DNA of 64,000 bases from Actinomadura coerulea (lineage in GTDB: Bacteria; Actinomycetota; Actinomycetes; Streptosporangiales; Streptosporangiaceae): NCBI RefSeq assembly GCF_014208105.1, contig NZ_JACHMQ010000001.1:1302001-1366000 (forward strand), written 5' to 3'. A program made the translations under genes and the position numbers. Shown here piece after piece: positions 17,054-26,107 of this stretch. The notes beneath the pieces were generated by a model that worked only from the letters and a program-made list of their open reading frames with translations, searched no databases and had not been told where the DNA came from. How positions within the stretch are numbered: the first letter of the stretch is position 1; every line of letters begins with the position of its first letter.

Positions 17054-18240
17054 CGACCACCCTGGAGGGGCTGGAGACCAGGCCCGCGCAGGCGTGGGGC
17101 TCGATCCGGCTCGTCCCCCTCGTCCGGGACGAGCCCGTGCCCCGCCTGCGGCTGCACCGCAGGGCGTTCGAGGAGCCGGTGACGGTCGTGGACGTGGGCG
17201 ACGCCGCCTACGTCTCGTTCATCCCCCACGCCTTCGTCGCGACGTGGAGCGACGACGACCAGGCGCAGGCGGCCTCGTACGGGGCCCGCCTTCTCGAGCG
17301 CGACACCCGGGCGGCCCCGCCGCGCATGCCCGTGCGGTTCACGCGTCGGATGGCCAGGAAGGTCGGCAAGGACCGGCTCCGGTTCCTCCCTCTGCACCTG
17401 GCCGTCGAGGGCTACCTGGCGCTGCACTTCGGCGGCCCGGAGATCGCCTGGGAGGAGTGGTCGCGCAGGGCGGTCGCGCACGGGCTGTCGCCGCGCTGCG
17501 AGGAGTCCTACCTCGGCCGGCAGGTGCGCGGCCTGGAGGACGCGCTGCGCATCTTCGAGATCCATCCCGGCCAGTGCGGCGTGCTGGTGTACGTCGCCGA
17601 CACTCTGGCCAGCGCGTTCGTCGTGCCGCATTCCGACGACTACCGGGCGCTGCACCCGACGCTGGTCGAGGATCTCTTCGGCGAGCTGATCTACATGTAC
17701 GGCCTGCTGGGAGCGCCCGCGCGCGACCTGTCCGCGCCGATCGACCCCGCCGGCGTCAGGACGCTCGGCGACCTGCGCGCCGCGGCGGAGACGCGCGAGG
17801 CGGAGTGGGCCGCCTTCCACGACGAGGTCATGGCGGGGCGGCTCTTCGACGAGGCCGGGTCGCGCCAGGCGGTCCAGTCGCTGCACGGGTTCGAGCTGAC
17901 GCGGTTCCTGCCCTCGTTCGCGCTGGGCAGGGAGAACCACATCGGGGAGATCATCACCGGCGGGGACGGCGAGGTCGCCTACCTCAAGACGTTCCGGCTC
18001 TCGGAGGCGCAGGTCAGGCGCGGGTACCTGCTCAGGCGGCTGGCCGAGCACGACTGGCGGCTGGACGCCACCGCCGCCGCTCTCGGCGCCGACCCCGCGG
18101 GCCTGGCGCTGCGCCTCGAACGGGCCGGCTTCGGCTACCTGCTGCGCCAGGACGTCCTCGACCACTTCCGGGCGCAGCGCCGCGCTACCTCAGGCCCGCG
18201 AAGAGGTCGTCCTCCCGGCTCGGCGCCTCGATCCGGCTGA
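17050..18240 (+). CDS. ARPP-like protein with C-terminal Fis-type HTH
   Basis: ATG 17050 overlaps the upstream stop codon (ATGA), so translation is coupled. The 396-residue protein begins with 'AWGSIRLVPLVRDEP', which resembles the ARPP-1-type domain described with RNA-repair and conflict-related operons. A long helical middle follows ('RRMARKVGKDRLRFLPLHLAV'). The C-terminus, about 325-375, looks like a Fis-type helix-turn-helix: 'YLLRRLAEHDWRLDATAAAL' then 'GLALRLERAGFGYLL'. The last 19 codons run antisense through the end of the convergent PIG-L gene. It could act as the sensor or regulator partner of the Ro-like protein. Domain naming is from memory and moderately sure. Confidence 0.65.
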   Translation: MTTTLEGLETRPAQAWGSIRLVPLVRDEPVPRLRLHRRAFEEPVTVVDVGDAAYVSFIPHAFVATWSDDDQAQAASYGARLLERDTRAAPPRMPVRFTRRMARKVGKDRLRFLPLHLAVEGYLALHFGGPEIAWEEWSRRAVAHGLSPRCEESYLGRQVRGLEDALRIFEIHPGQCGVLVYVADTLASAFVVPHSDDYRALHPTLVEDLFGELIYMYGLLGAPARDLSAPIDPAGVRTLGDLRAAAETREAEWAAFHDEVMAGRLFDEAGSRQAVQSLHGFELTRFLPSFALGRENHIGEIITGGDGEVAYLKTFRLSEAQVRRGYLLRRLAEHDWRLDATAAALGADPAGLALRLERAGFGYLLRQDVLDHFRAQRRATSGPRRGRPPGSAPRSG

Positions 18241-18997
18241 AGCGGCGGACGAACGCCTCCGACGAGAACGCCGCCTTCTGCATCTCCTCCGGCAGCTTCA
18301 GCAGGAAGATGTTCTCGCCCTGGCTGGCGTGCGCCAGCAGCGCGTCGCGCTTGGCCTCGAAATGGGCGGAGACCTCCAGCGTGCTGGTGATCAGCTCGTC
18401 GGGGGTGCCGAAGTCCTCGGGCGGGTCGAAGCCGAGGTCCATGCCGGCGGCCCGGGCGGCCTCGAACATCTGCCTGATGCCCGACCGCGGAATGGCCGTG
18501 TAGTAGAGCTTGTCGGGAATGCCGGTCTGCTCGGCGGCGGCGAGCGCGATCCGGTGGGCCTGGATGTGGTCGGGGTGCCCGTAGCCGCCGTTCTCGTCGT
18601 AGGTGACGACCACCTGCGGCCGGTAGCGCTCCATCAGCGCGGCGAGGCGCCCGGCGGACTCCTCCAGCGGGACGTTCGCGAACGCCGCCGGGTCGTCGTT
18701 GGTCGACCAGCCGTCCATGCCGGAGTCGCGGTAGCCCAGCAGCTCCAGATGGCCGATGCCGAGCAGGGAGGCAGACTCGCGCAGTTCGCCGAGGCGGCGC
18801 CGCGCCACCTCTTCGGCGTCGTGCCCGGGCTCACCGGGCTTCACTCCGCCGGCGCCATCGCCCTGCTCACCGTTCGTGCAGGTGACCAGGACCGTGTGAA
18901 CGCCCTCGCCCGCGCTGCGGGCGAGCAGGCCGCCGGTCCCCAGCACCTCGTCGTCGGGGTGGGCGTGGACGGCCATCAGCGTCAGTTCTCGTGTCAT
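18185..18997 (-). CDS. PIG-L family N-deacetylase
   Basis: ATG 18997 follows GAGGAG at good spacing. The 270-residue protein has the PIG-L zinc motif 'VHAHPDDEVLGTGGLLA' (HPDDE) near the N-terminus and the third ligand in 'YDENGGYGHPDHIQAHRIAL'. 'CTNGEQGDGAGG' matches the substrate loop of the MshB/Mca group. Members deacetylate GlcNAc-inositol (MshB) or cleave mycothiol conjugates (Mca) in actinomycetes. I cannot decide between these or another PIG-L role from sequence alone. The 3' end overlaps the convergent ARPP-like gene by 56 bases. Confidence 0.88.
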   Translation of the reverse strand: MTRELTLMAVHAHPDDEVLGTGGLLARSAGEGVHTVLVTCTNGEQGDGAGGVKPGEPGHDAEEVARRRLGELRESASLLGIGHLELLGYRDSGMDGWSTNDDPAAFANVPLEESAGRLAALMERYRPQVVVTYDENGGYGHPDHIQAHRIALAAAEQTGIPDKLYYTAIPRSGIRQMFEAARAAGMDLGFDPPEDFGTPDELITSTLEVSAHFEAKRDALLAHASQGENIFLLKLPEEMQKAAFSSEAFVRRFSRIEAPSREDDLFAGLR

Positions 18998-19053
18998 TCG
19001 GGGCTCCTCGGCAGGTTCGGCCGTCCACTCTATGTCGCGGGTGTGACAGTCGA

Positions 19054-19908
19054 TCATGCCTGCGAGGTGGACTCGGCTCCCGACAGGTCGGCGGCCGTCA
19101 GCGGGTGCGCGGGCGCGTCGAAGGGGAACACCGAGGACGCCTCCATGCCGTCCAGCACGAGCAGCTCGCCGGGGTCGAGGAGCCGCCAGCCGGGGTCGTC
19201 GTCCAGGCGCTCGCTGGCGAGGACGCACGCGGGCGTCGACTCGCGGTGCCGGGCCACCTTCACCTGGCCCTGCTCGCGTCCCGCGCCGAGGTGGCGTTCC
19301 GCGCCCGGCTCGGTCAGGTGCGGCGCGATCACCCACAGCTCGTGGGTGTCCGGGTAGCGCAGCGCCCAGAGGCGCCCCGACTCGGCCAGCAGGATGTTCA
19401 ACGCGAAGATCGGCAACTCGGCCGCGATGCGCCGGACGGCCGCGATCAGCCCGGACGCCGTGTCGCCCTGCCGCCGGATCTCCGCCGTGATGTAGGCGAA
19501 CACGAACTCCGAGTCGGTCTGCCCCTGGATCGGCGCCCGGTCCACGTCCGTGAGCCAGGAGTCGAGGACGTCGACGCCCCGGACCACCCCGTTGTGGGCG
19601 AACAGCCGGTCGTCCATGACGAAGGGGTGGGAGTTGTGGACGTCGGGAGCGCCGGTCGAGGCGTACCGGACATGCGAGATGAAGGTGTGCGACACGACGT
19701 GCCGCGCCTCGGAGTTGAAGTCGGCGTCCTGGAACGCGGCGACGGGGGCGCGGTCGCGGACGGGCTCCCCGCCGAGCGAGAACCAGCCGAGGCCCGTCCC
19801 GTCGGGCATCCGGCGGCTCTGCGAGCGAAGGCTGTCCGGAGCGTCCAGCAGCCAGAAGGTGGCGCGGACTCGGGGTCCTCCCGTGGTCATCCCGAACAGG
19901 CGGCACAT
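19054..19908 (-). CDS. Class II glutamine amidotransferase
   Basis: The 284-residue protein begins Met-Cys-Arg-Leu-Phe-Gly, which places the N-terminal nucleophile Cys2 of Ntn-type glutaminases right after the initiator Met. Other family features are 'SQSRRMPDGTGLGWFSLG', 'FISHVRYASTGAPDVHNSHP' (Arg and Asn/His of the glutamine pocket) and 'MDDRLFAHNGVV'. It resembles YafJ/EgtC-type stand-alone amidotransferases. It probably hydrolyses glutamine or a gamma-glutamyl compound; no partner synthase lies nearby. The gene is 56 bases upstream of the PIG-L gene on the same strand, so the two may be co-transcribed. Confidence 0.88.
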   Translation of the reverse strand: MCRLFGMTTGGPRVRATFWLLDAPDSLRSQSRRMPDGTGLGWFSLGGEPVRDRAPVAAFQDADFNSEARHVVSHTFISHVRYASTGAPDVHNSHPFVMDDRLFAHNGVVRGVDVLDSWLTDVDRAPIQGQTDSEFVFAYITAEIRRQGDTASGLIAAVRRIAAELPIFALNILLAESGRLWALRYPDTHELWVIAPHLTEPGAERHLGAGREQGQVKVARHRESTPACVLASERLDDDPGWRLLDPGELLVLDGMEASSVFPFDAPAHPLTAADLSGAESTSQA

Positions 19909-19997
19909 GCAGGGACGATGCCCGCCTGGCGGCGGCCTAAGACTCCGCGCGGCAAATGGCCTTCGACGGGCGGCCCCGGATGCCGTACGGTCCGTGT

Positions 19998-20498
19998 ATG
20001 GGGTCGCCGGTGGTTCTGCTGGACGTTGACGGAGTGCTCAACCCGTTCGAGCGGCCGCACCGCGGCTTCCAGCGGCACGAGTGCTCCCCGAACGGCATGA
20101 CCTACAAGCTGTGGCTCTATCCCGGGCACGGCGCGGCGCTTCTCGATCTGGCCGAGTCCACGGGCGCCGAGCTGGCGTGGGCGAGCTACTGGTGCGACAG
20201 CGCCAACGAGTGGATCGCGCCCCGCATCGGGCTTCCGGACCTGCCGTTCGTGCCGATCCCGCGGTTCCCCGGCATCACGGAGGGCCGCACGCTCGGCGCC
20301 TGGAAGGCCCGGCACGTGGCCGCGTGGGCGGAGGGCCGGCCGTTCGTCTGGTTCGAGGACGAGCCGGACGCCACCGAGTGCATCGCGGGGGAGCCGGACG
20401 TCGCCGACCACCTGCTCGTGGAGGTCGACCCGCTGACCGGCCTGACCGGTGACCACGTCGAGGTCGCCGCGGCCTGGCTGCGCGCCCGCTCCGGGTGA
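19998..20498 (+). CDS. HAD-like domain protein
   Basis: ATG 19998 opens 'MGSPVVLLDVDGVLNPFERP', the HAD motif I (DxDG). The frame is open further up, but the upstream residues precede no fold element. The 166-residue protein is small, with 'GAALLDLAESTGAELAWASYWC' as motif II region and 'PFVWFEDEPDATECI' near the acidic motif IV. Such short HAD-like proteins lacking a cap are common in actinomycetes, mostly as secreted or cytosolic phosphatase-like proteins of unknown substrate. No ribosome binding site is obvious, so the message may be leaderless. Confidence 0.75.
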   Translation: MGSPVVLLDVDGVLNPFERPHRGFQRHECSPNGMTYKLWLYPGHGAALLDLAESTGAELAWASYWCDSANEWIAPRIGLPDLPFVPIPRFPGITEGRTLGAWKARHVAAWAEGRPFVWFEDEPDATECIAGEPDVADHLLVEVDPLTGLTGDHVEVAAAWLRARSG

Positions 20499-20591
20499 TC
20501 GGCGGGCGCGGACGGCCCGAGGTGCCAAACGTCCAATACACCGCTTCCGGGGGCCTCCTAGCGTCGTGGGGGACAAGGAAGGGGACTGACC

Positions 20592-21602
20592 ATGCCCAGA
20601 TCACCGCTGATGGACCTGGCCTTCGGGTTCATGCCGGCCCAGATGATCCACGTTGCCACCGAGATCGGGGTGGCGGACGCCTTCACCGACGGCGGGCCGA
20701 GCACTAGCACCGAGCTGGCGGAGGCGACCGGCGCCCACGCGCCGTCCCTGCGCCGGCTGCTGCGCGGCCTCGCCGGCCTCGGCGTGGTGGAGCAGAAGGA
20801 GCCGGACCTGTTCGCGCTGACGGAGGAGGGGAGGCGGCTGCGCGCGGACGCCCCCGACTCGATCCGCTCGCTGATCAGGCTGTTCTGCGGCCCGCAGGTG
20901 TGGCGGACGTGGGGTGACATGGCCGAGACGGTCCGCACGGGCGAGTACGCGTGGGAGCGGGTCACGGGCAGTACGCCGTTCGAGTACTTCGCCTCGGACG
21001 CCGAGCTGTCGGCGACGTTCAACCGGGCGATGGCCGAGCACACCCGCGACGTCGCGCCGGCGTTCGTCGAGGCGCACGACTTCGCCCGCTACGGGACGGT
21101 CGCCGACCTCGGCGGCGGGGACGGCACGCTGCTCGCCGCGATCCTGCGGGCCCACCCCGGCCTGCGCGGTGTCCTGTTCGACCTGCCGACGGGACTGGCC
21201 GACGCGTCCGGGCCCCTGGCCGACGTCGCCGACCGGGCCGAGATCGTGCCGGGCGACTTCTTCGAGGCCGTCCCCGCGGGCCCCGACGCCTACGTACTCA
21301 AGAGCGTCGTCCACGACTGGGACGACGAGAAGGCCACCGCGATCCTCCGGAACTGCCGCGCCGCGATGGGCCCGGACGACCGAGTTCTGCTTCTGGAGCA
21401 GGTCATGCCGGAGATGGTCGCGCCGGAGTCGGCGGGCATCGTCCGCAACGACCTCAACATGCTCGTGGCGACCGGCGGGCGGGAACGCACCGAGGCCGAG
21501 TTCCGGGAGCTGCTGGACGGCGCGGGGCTCGGGGCCGTCTCGCTGACCGGGCCACTGCGGGAGACCGCCTACCACGTCATCGAGGCGGAGATCGCGGACT
21601 AG
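20592..21602 (+). CDS. SAM-dependent O-methyltransferase
   Basis: ATG 20592 follows GGAAGGGG. The 336-residue protein has the dimerisation/winged-helix N-terminus of plant-type O-methyltransferases ('GVADAFTDGGPSTSTELAEA', 'PSLRRLLRGLAGLGVV'). A Rossmann fold follows: glycine motif 'VADLGGGDGTLLAAIL', acidic loop 'LFDLPTGLADA', 'GDFFEAVPAGPDAYVLKSVV' and the catalytic-type 'HDWDDEKATAIL'. These enzymes methylate hydroxyl groups of aromatic or polyketide products. The gene is followed 83 bases downstream by an SDR in the same direction, but no biosynthetic cluster surrounds the pair. Confidence 0.9.
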   Translation: MPRSPLMDLAFGFMPAQMIHVATEIGVADAFTDGGPSTSTELAEATGAHAPSLRRLLRGLAGLGVVEQKEPDLFALTEEGRRLRADAPDSIRSLIRLFCGPQVWRTWGDMAETVRTGEYAWERVTGSTPFEYFASDAELSATFNRAMAEHTRDVAPAFVEAHDFARYGTVADLGGGDGTLLAAILRAHPGLRGVLFDLPTGLADASGPLADVADRAEIVPGDFFEAVPAGPDAYVLKSVVHDWDDEKATAILRNCRAAMGPDDRVLLLEQVMPEMVAPESAGIVRNDLNMLVATGGRERTEAEFRELLDGAGLGAVSLTGPLRETAYHVIEAEIAD

Positions 21603-21685
21603 CCTGCGTCAGGGGCCACTTACGGCGGGGGCGCGCGGCCGGGCAGGATGGGAGCGCCGCAAACAGCCCGACGAAGGAGTGTCGC

Positions 21686-22447
21686 GTGAGTTCTCTCCAC
21701 GGCCGTACGGCCCTGGTCACCGGAGGAAGCCGGGGGATCGGCCGGGCCATCGCCCTGGCGCTGGCGGCGGACGGCGCCCGGGTCGCCGTCGCCTACCGGC
21801 GCGACGACGAGGCGGCGCGCAAGACGGTCGCCGACATCGAGGCCGCCGGGTCGCGGGGCAGCGCTTTCCGCGCCTCGGTCGACGACCTCGACCAGTGCCG
21901 TTCCCTCGCAGCGCAGGTGGAGGCGGAGCTGGGCGGGCTGGACATCCTCGTGCACAGCGCCGGGATCGCCAGCCGCGGCAACAGCGTCGCCGACACCGAT
22001 CCCGCCGAGCTGGAGCGGGTGATGCGCGTGCACGCGTTCGGCCCGCACCACCTCAGCCAGGCGCTGATCCCGCTGATGCGGCGCGCCGAGCGCAGCGACA
22101 TGGTGTTCGTGTCGAGCGTCGCCACGGACATGATGCCGCCCTTCGGCGGGCCCTACGCGATGGGCAAGGCGGCCATGGAGGCGCTCGCCCAGGTGGTCGC
22201 CAAGGAGGAGCGCGGCAACGGCATGCACGTCAACGTCGTCGCGCCCGGCCTGGTGGACACCGAGATGGGGCGCCGGCTGGTCCGCGCGACGGCCGGCGTC
22301 GAGGACATCCGGCAGCAGGACGCCGTGTCCCCCTACGGGCACGTGTGCACGCCCGAAGAGGTCGCCGACGTGGTGCGGTTCCTCGTTTCGGACGCGGCGT
22401 CCTATGTGACCGGGCAGCGCGTCGTCGTGGACGGCGGGACGTTCTGA
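21686..22447 (+). CDS. SDR family oxidoreductase
   Basis: GTG 21686 follows GAAGGAG at six bases. The 253-residue protein has the classical short-chain dehydrogenase signature: cofactor motif 'TALVTGGSRGIGRAI', 'LDILVHSAGIASRG' (NNAG-like), Ser/Tyr/Lys triad around 'VSSVATDMMPPFGGPYAMGK', and C-terminal 'SYVTGQRVVVDGG'. It resembles FabG-type 3-oxoacyl-ACP reductases, but the substrate cannot be fixed. It probably uses NAD(P)H in the cytosol. It is convergent with the Nudix gene, with a three-base gap. Confidence 0.9.
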   Translation: MSSLHGRTALVTGGSRGIGRAIALALAADGARVAVAYRRDDEAARKTVADIEAAGSRGSAFRASVDDLDQCRSLAAQVEAELGGLDILVHSAGIASRGNSVADTDPAELERVMRVHAFGPHHLSQALIPLMRRAERSDMVFVSSVATDMMPPFGGPYAMGKAAMEALAQVVAKEERGNGMHVNVVAPGLVDTEMGRRLVRATAGVEDIRQQDAVSPYGHVCTPEEVADVVRFLVSDAASYVTGQRVVVDGGTF

Positions 22448-22450
22448 CGC

Positions 22451-23089
22451 TCAGTGGCGCGTCCAGTCGGGCTGGGTGAAGTCGGCGACCCTGGCGGACC
22501 GGCCGAACAGCACCACCTCGCGGAACTGCCACAGCATCGCGCCGGTCGGGGCGTGGACGCGCCACTGGGGGCCCAGTCGCATCTGCAGCATGCGCCCGCC
22601 GCCCGGCTGGGGGACCCAGACGGGGGTGTCGTCGGCGGCGAGTCTGCGCAGGCTCGTGTGATGGACGGAGTGGACCTCGTCCGGGCTCGGCGCGAGGGGG
22701 CCCGGGGCGTCCAGCGCCACCACGACCGGCGTGATCGCGAAGCCCGAGGCGGCGGGGAAGTCGTCGAGCCTGCCGAGGACGTCGGCGGGACCGGCGGCCA
22801 GGCCGATCTCCTCGTGCAGCTCGCGCAGCGCCGCCTGCTCGGAGGTCTCGCCGTCCTCCAGGCGGCCGCCCGGCAGCCCCCACTGGCCCGCGTTGCGGCC
22901 CCGGTCGGCGCGCTTGATGAGGATGACCGACGGGACGCCCTCGTGCTCGACCGCGCACAGCACCACCCCGGCGCGGCGCAGGCCGGGCGTGTCCGGAACG
23001 CTCGTGTGCTCGAACGAGCCGAGCCGTCCGGCGGCGAGCGCCCGGAACGCGGCGAGGTCGTCGAAGGGGCCGGCGGAGGGGGCGCTCAT
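22451..23089 (-). CDS. Nudix hydrolase
   Basis: ATG 23089 overlaps the upstream AraC stop codon (ATGA). The 212-residue protein has a complete Nudix box: 'GGRLEDGETSEQAALRELHE' followed by EIG, with the invariant G, E, R, E and EE in place. It begins with a region typical of CoA-diphosphatase-like Nudix proteins ('VPSVILIKRADRGRNAGQW'), which cleave diphosphate bonds in CoA or nucleotide derivatives. It has an extended C-terminus of about 70 residues. The coupling with an AraC gene is unusual for a housekeeping Nudix enzyme. Confidence 0.88.
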   Translation of the reverse strand: MSAPSAGPFDDLAAFRALAAGRLGSFEHTSVPDTPGLRRAGVVLCAVEHEGVPSVILIKRADRGRNAGQWGLPGGRLEDGETSEQAALRELHEEIGLAAGPADVLGRLDDFPAASGFAITPVVVALDAPGPLAPSPDEVHSVHHTSLRRLAADDTPVWVPQPGGGRMLQMRLGPQWRVHAPTGAMLWQFREVVLFGRSARVADFTQPDWTRH

Positions 23090-23943
23090 GTCTCGATCCT
23101 GCCAGGCTCCGCCTCCGCCTCCTGCTCCGACTCCCGCGCGTACCGCCCCGGCGAGGTCCCCACGGCCGCGGTGAAGTCGCGGGTGAAGTGCGCCTGGTCG
23201 GCGTAGCCCAGCTCGGCCGCCAGCTCCGCCCAGTCGACCCCCGTCCCGGACGCGGCACGCTCGGCGGCCTCCTGCATCCGGAACCGCCGGATCACCCACT
23301 TCGGGCCGATGCCCACGTACTCGTGGAACAGGCGCTGCAGGCCGCGCGCGCTCAGCCCGACGTCCTCGGCCAGGTCGCCGACCCGCACCAGGCCCGGCCA
23401 GGCCGCGATCCGCTCGACGACCGCGGCGGCCTTCTCGGCGGACGGGTCGGGCTCGGGGTGCCGGGCGGACAGGAACGCCGCGAGCCGGCCGATCGCCTCG
23501 TGCGCGTCGGCGGTCGCGAACACCTCCCCGGCGAGGCCCAGGCCCTCCTCGCCGAAGACCTCGTCAACCCCCGGGAACCGGCCGGTCAGCGTGGAGACCG
23601 GCGCGTCCATGAACGGCCTGAACCCGCCCGGCCGGAAGGCGGCCCCCACCACGCGCCCCTCGCCGTGGATCTCCTCGACGAAGTCGTCCCGCACGACGCC
23701 CGCGATCCGCGCCCGCGTCGTCCGGGTGGTCAGGTAGCTGGTGAACGTCATGTGGACCGACGGCCGCGTGAGGACCCGCTGGCGGTGCGGTGGACGCCCC
23801 CGCAGGTCCCAGCGCAGGACCCAGAAGTCCGCGACGAAGGGAGCGAGCGCGGCGGGAGGTTCGAGCCGCTCGATCCGGAAGCGCTCCAGCCCCGTCCGCG
23901 CGTGCAGGATGCCCCGCGTCCCCTCGGGTAGGGATCGTTCCAC
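23086..23943 (-). CDS. AraC family transcriptional regulator
   Basis: The 285-residue protein starts at ATG 23943. Its N-terminal sensor region begins '[20 protein letters not shown]', typical of a common actinobacterial AraC subgroup. The C-terminal pair of helix-turn-helices is clear: '[20 protein letters not shown]' and '[20 protein letters not shown]', ending 'GTSPGRYAR'. It is translationally coupled to the Nudix gene and lies 97 bases from the divergent gene at 24041, its most likely targets. Confidence 0.92.
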   Translation of the reverse strand: MERSLPEGTRGILHARTGLERFRIERLEPPAALAPFVADFWVLRWDLRGRPPHRQRVLTRPSVHMTFTSYLTTRTTRARIAGVVRDDFVEEIHGEGRVVGAAFRPGGFRPFMDAPVSTLTGRFPGVDEVFGEEGLGLAGEVFATADAHEAIGRLAAFLSARHPEPDPSAEKAAAVVERIAAWPGLVRVGDLAEDVGLSARGLQRLFHEYVGIGPKWVIRRFRMQEAAERAASGTGVDWAELAAELGYADQAHFTRDFTAAVGTSPGRYARESEQEAEAEPGRIET

Positions 23944-24040
23944 CGGCTCAGGCTAACCGGTGTCGCGTTTTTTCAAGACCGGCGCCGCGGCGCCGTTCTA
24001 CCGTGCAAGTGTGTTCGAACGGATGAGCGAGGAAGAGGCC

Positions 24041-24619
24041 ATGGAGATCCGGAGCCAGATGACGCCCGCCGCGGAGGCCGCGGCGCGGATCGTCCTGGAG
24101 ATCCCCGAAGAGAAGATGGACGCCCCCACACCCTGCCCGGACTGGGACGTGCGGGCGCTTCTCAACCACCTGATCTTCTGGACCTCGCGGGGCGAGAGCG
24201 CCGCGCGCAAGGCGCCGCCCGCCGGACCGGCGGAGGACCACGACTTCACCGCCGAGCCCGGCTGGGCCGAGCGGTTCGCGGAGCAGGCCCGCCGGACCGC
24301 CGAGGCCTGGCAGGACCCCGCCGCCTGGGAGGGGAACACCAGCCTCACCGGCAACAAGGAGGGCATGCCCGCCGGGTTCATCGGCGGGATCGTGCTCGGC
24401 GAGTGCGTCCTGCACGGCTGGGACCTCGCCGTCGCCGCCGGCCGCGAGCCCGCCTTCCCGGAGCCGGTGCTCCGGGCCGCCTGGGAGCAGGTCGTCTCGA
24501 CGGCGGAGATCAGTCGCCAGTACGGCGCGCTCGGCCCGGAGGTGGCCGTGCCCGAGGACGCGCCGCTGCTCGACCGCCTCCTCGGGATGTCCGGCCGCGA
24601 CCCGTACTGGAAGCCCTGA
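24041..24619 (+). CDS. TIGR03086-type (mycothiol-dependent/DinB-like) metal-binding protein
   Basis: ATG 24041 is preferred to ATG 24023 because AGGA lies seven bases upstream. The 192-residue protein has the family marks of mycothiol maleylpyruvate isomerase-like proteins: '[16 protein letters not shown]' (with a metal-binding His) and '[16 protein letters not shown]' (HxxD-type motif). These are four-helix DinB-fold proteins binding a divalent metal and often using mycothiol. The specific reaction is unknown. Confidence 0.85.
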   Translation: MEIRSQMTPAAEAAARIVLEIPEEKMDAPTPCPDWDVRALLNHLIFWTSRGESAARKAPPAGPAEDHDFTAEPGWAERFAEQARRTAEAWQDPAAWEGNTSLTGNKEGMPAGFIGGIVLGECVLHGWDLAVAAGREPAFPEPVLRAAWEQVVSTAEISRQYGALGPEVAVPEDAPLLDRLLGMSGRDPYWKP

Positions 24620-24681
24620 AACCCTGGCCCGCGCGCGGGTCCCGGCGCGAGCGGGGGCCCGCGCGCTCTACGCTGGTAGGC

Positions 24682-26082
24682 ATGTCTTCGACCTCTTCGA
24701 TCCGCGTACGCTTCGCCCCGTCACCGACCGGCATGTTCCATGTCGGCGGCGCCCGCTCGGCGCTGTTCAACTGGGCGATGGCCGCCCAGTCCGGCGGGAC
24801 GCTCGTGCTGCGGATCGAGGACACCGACGCCTCCCGCAACAGCCCCGAATGGACCGAGGGCATCATCCGCGCCCTGGCGTGGCTCGGGATGGACGGCGGG
24901 CAGTACGAGGGCCCCTACTTCCAGTCCGCCAACGCCGACAAGCACGCCGAGGCCGTCCACACGCTGAAGGACGCCGGGCGCGCCTACTACTGCGACTGCT
25001 CCCGCGAGGCCGTGATCGCCCGGACCGGCGACCAGCACAAGGGCTACGACGGCTTCTGCCGCGACCGCGGTCTGGAGTCCGGCCCCGGACGCGCCCTCCG
25101 CTTCCGCACCCCGGACGAGGGGCAGACCACCGTGGTCGACCTCCTGCGCGGCAAGCCGGTCTTCGAGAACGCCGTCCTCGAGGACTTCGTCATCGCCCGC
25201 GCCGACGGGTCCGTCACGTTCCTGTTGGCCAACGCGGTCGACGACATGAGCCAGGGCATCACCCACGTGGTGCGCGGCGAGGAGCACCTGTCCAACGCGC
25301 CCAAGCAGCAGCTGCTGTGGGAGGCGCTCGGCGCCGAGCCGCCGGTGTGGGCGCACGTGCCCGTCATCGTGAACGAGAAGCGGCAGAAGCTGTCCAAGCG
25401 CCGCGACAAGGTCGCCCTGGAGGACTACCGCGCCGAGGGCTACCTCGCCGAGGCCATGCGCAACTACCTGATGCTGCTCGGCTGGGCGCCGTCCGACGAC
25501 CGCGAGATCGTCCCCTGGGACGTGATGGTCGACGAGTTCCGCATCGAGGACGTCAACACCTCGCCCGCGTTCTTCGACGTCAAGAAGCTCCGCGCCATCA
25601 ACGGCGAGTACATCCGGGCCCTGGCGCCCGAGAAGTTCATCGCCGAGTGCCTGCCGTTCCTGCAGGAGGCGCCGTTCGACGTCGACGTCGCGGTGTTCGC
25701 CGAGCTGGCTCCGCTCGCGCAGACCCGCGTCGCGCTGCTGTCGGAGATCGTCCAGATGATCGACTTCGCGTTCCTGGACGAGCCGCCGTCCGACGAGCAG
25801 TCCTGGAACAAGGCCATGAAGGAGCCCGCCGCCGCCATCCTCGCCGCCGCCGAGGCCGCCTACCAGGACGCGCCGTGGAACGCCGCCGAGCTGAAGGACC
25901 GGCTGGAGCGGGTCGGCGCCGAGCACGGGCTCAAGCTCGGCAAGACCCAGGCGCCCGTCCGCGTCGCCGTCACCGGCCGCACGGTGGGGCTGCCGCTGTT
26001 CGAGTCGCTGGAGATCCTGGGCCGCGACCGCACCCTCGCCCGCATCGCCGCCGCCCGCGCCCGGCTGGAGGCCGGCGCCTAG
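24682..26082 (+). CDS. gltX: Glutamate--tRNA ligase
   Basis: ATG 24682 opens '[20 protein letters not shown]', the class I aminoacyl-tRNA synthetase signature with HVGG for HIGH. The KMSKS equivalent is KLSKR at residues 236-240. '[17 protein letters not shown]' and '[19 protein letters not shown]' are typical of glutamyl-tRNA synthetases. '[10 protein letters not shown]' with a later Cys (GFCRDR) resembles the zinc-site form found in many bacteria. The product is 466 residues, close to the usual length. It charges tRNA-Glu. The sequence differs from the common actinobacterial form I know, so a second gltX elsewhere in the genome is possible. No downstream gatC-like partner is visible. Confidence 0.9.
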   Translation: MSSTSSIRVRFAPSPTGMFHVGGARSALFNWAMAAQSGGTLVLRIEDTDASRNSPEWTEGIIRALAWLGMDGGQYEGPYFQSANADKHAEAVHTLKDAGRAYYCDCSREAVIARTGDQHKGYDGFCRDRGLESGPGRALRFRTPDEGQTTVVDLLRGKPVFENAVLEDFVIARADGSVTFLLANAVDDMSQGITHVVRGEEHLSNAPKQQLLWEALGAEPPVWAHVPVIVNEKRQKLSKRRDKVALEDYRAEGYLAEAMRNYLMLLGWAPSDDREIVPWDVMVDEFRIEDVNTSPAFFDVKKLRAINGEYIRALAPEKFIAECLPFLQEAPFDVDVAVFAELAPLAQTRVALLSEIVQMIDFAFLDEPPSDEQSWNKAMKEPAAAILAAAEAAYQDAPWNAAELKDRLERVGAEHGLKLGKTQAPVRVAVTGRTVGLPLFESLEILGRDRTLARIAAARARLEAGA

Positions 26083-26107
26083 CCGCCCGCGCGGGCGCCC
26101 GGAGCGG

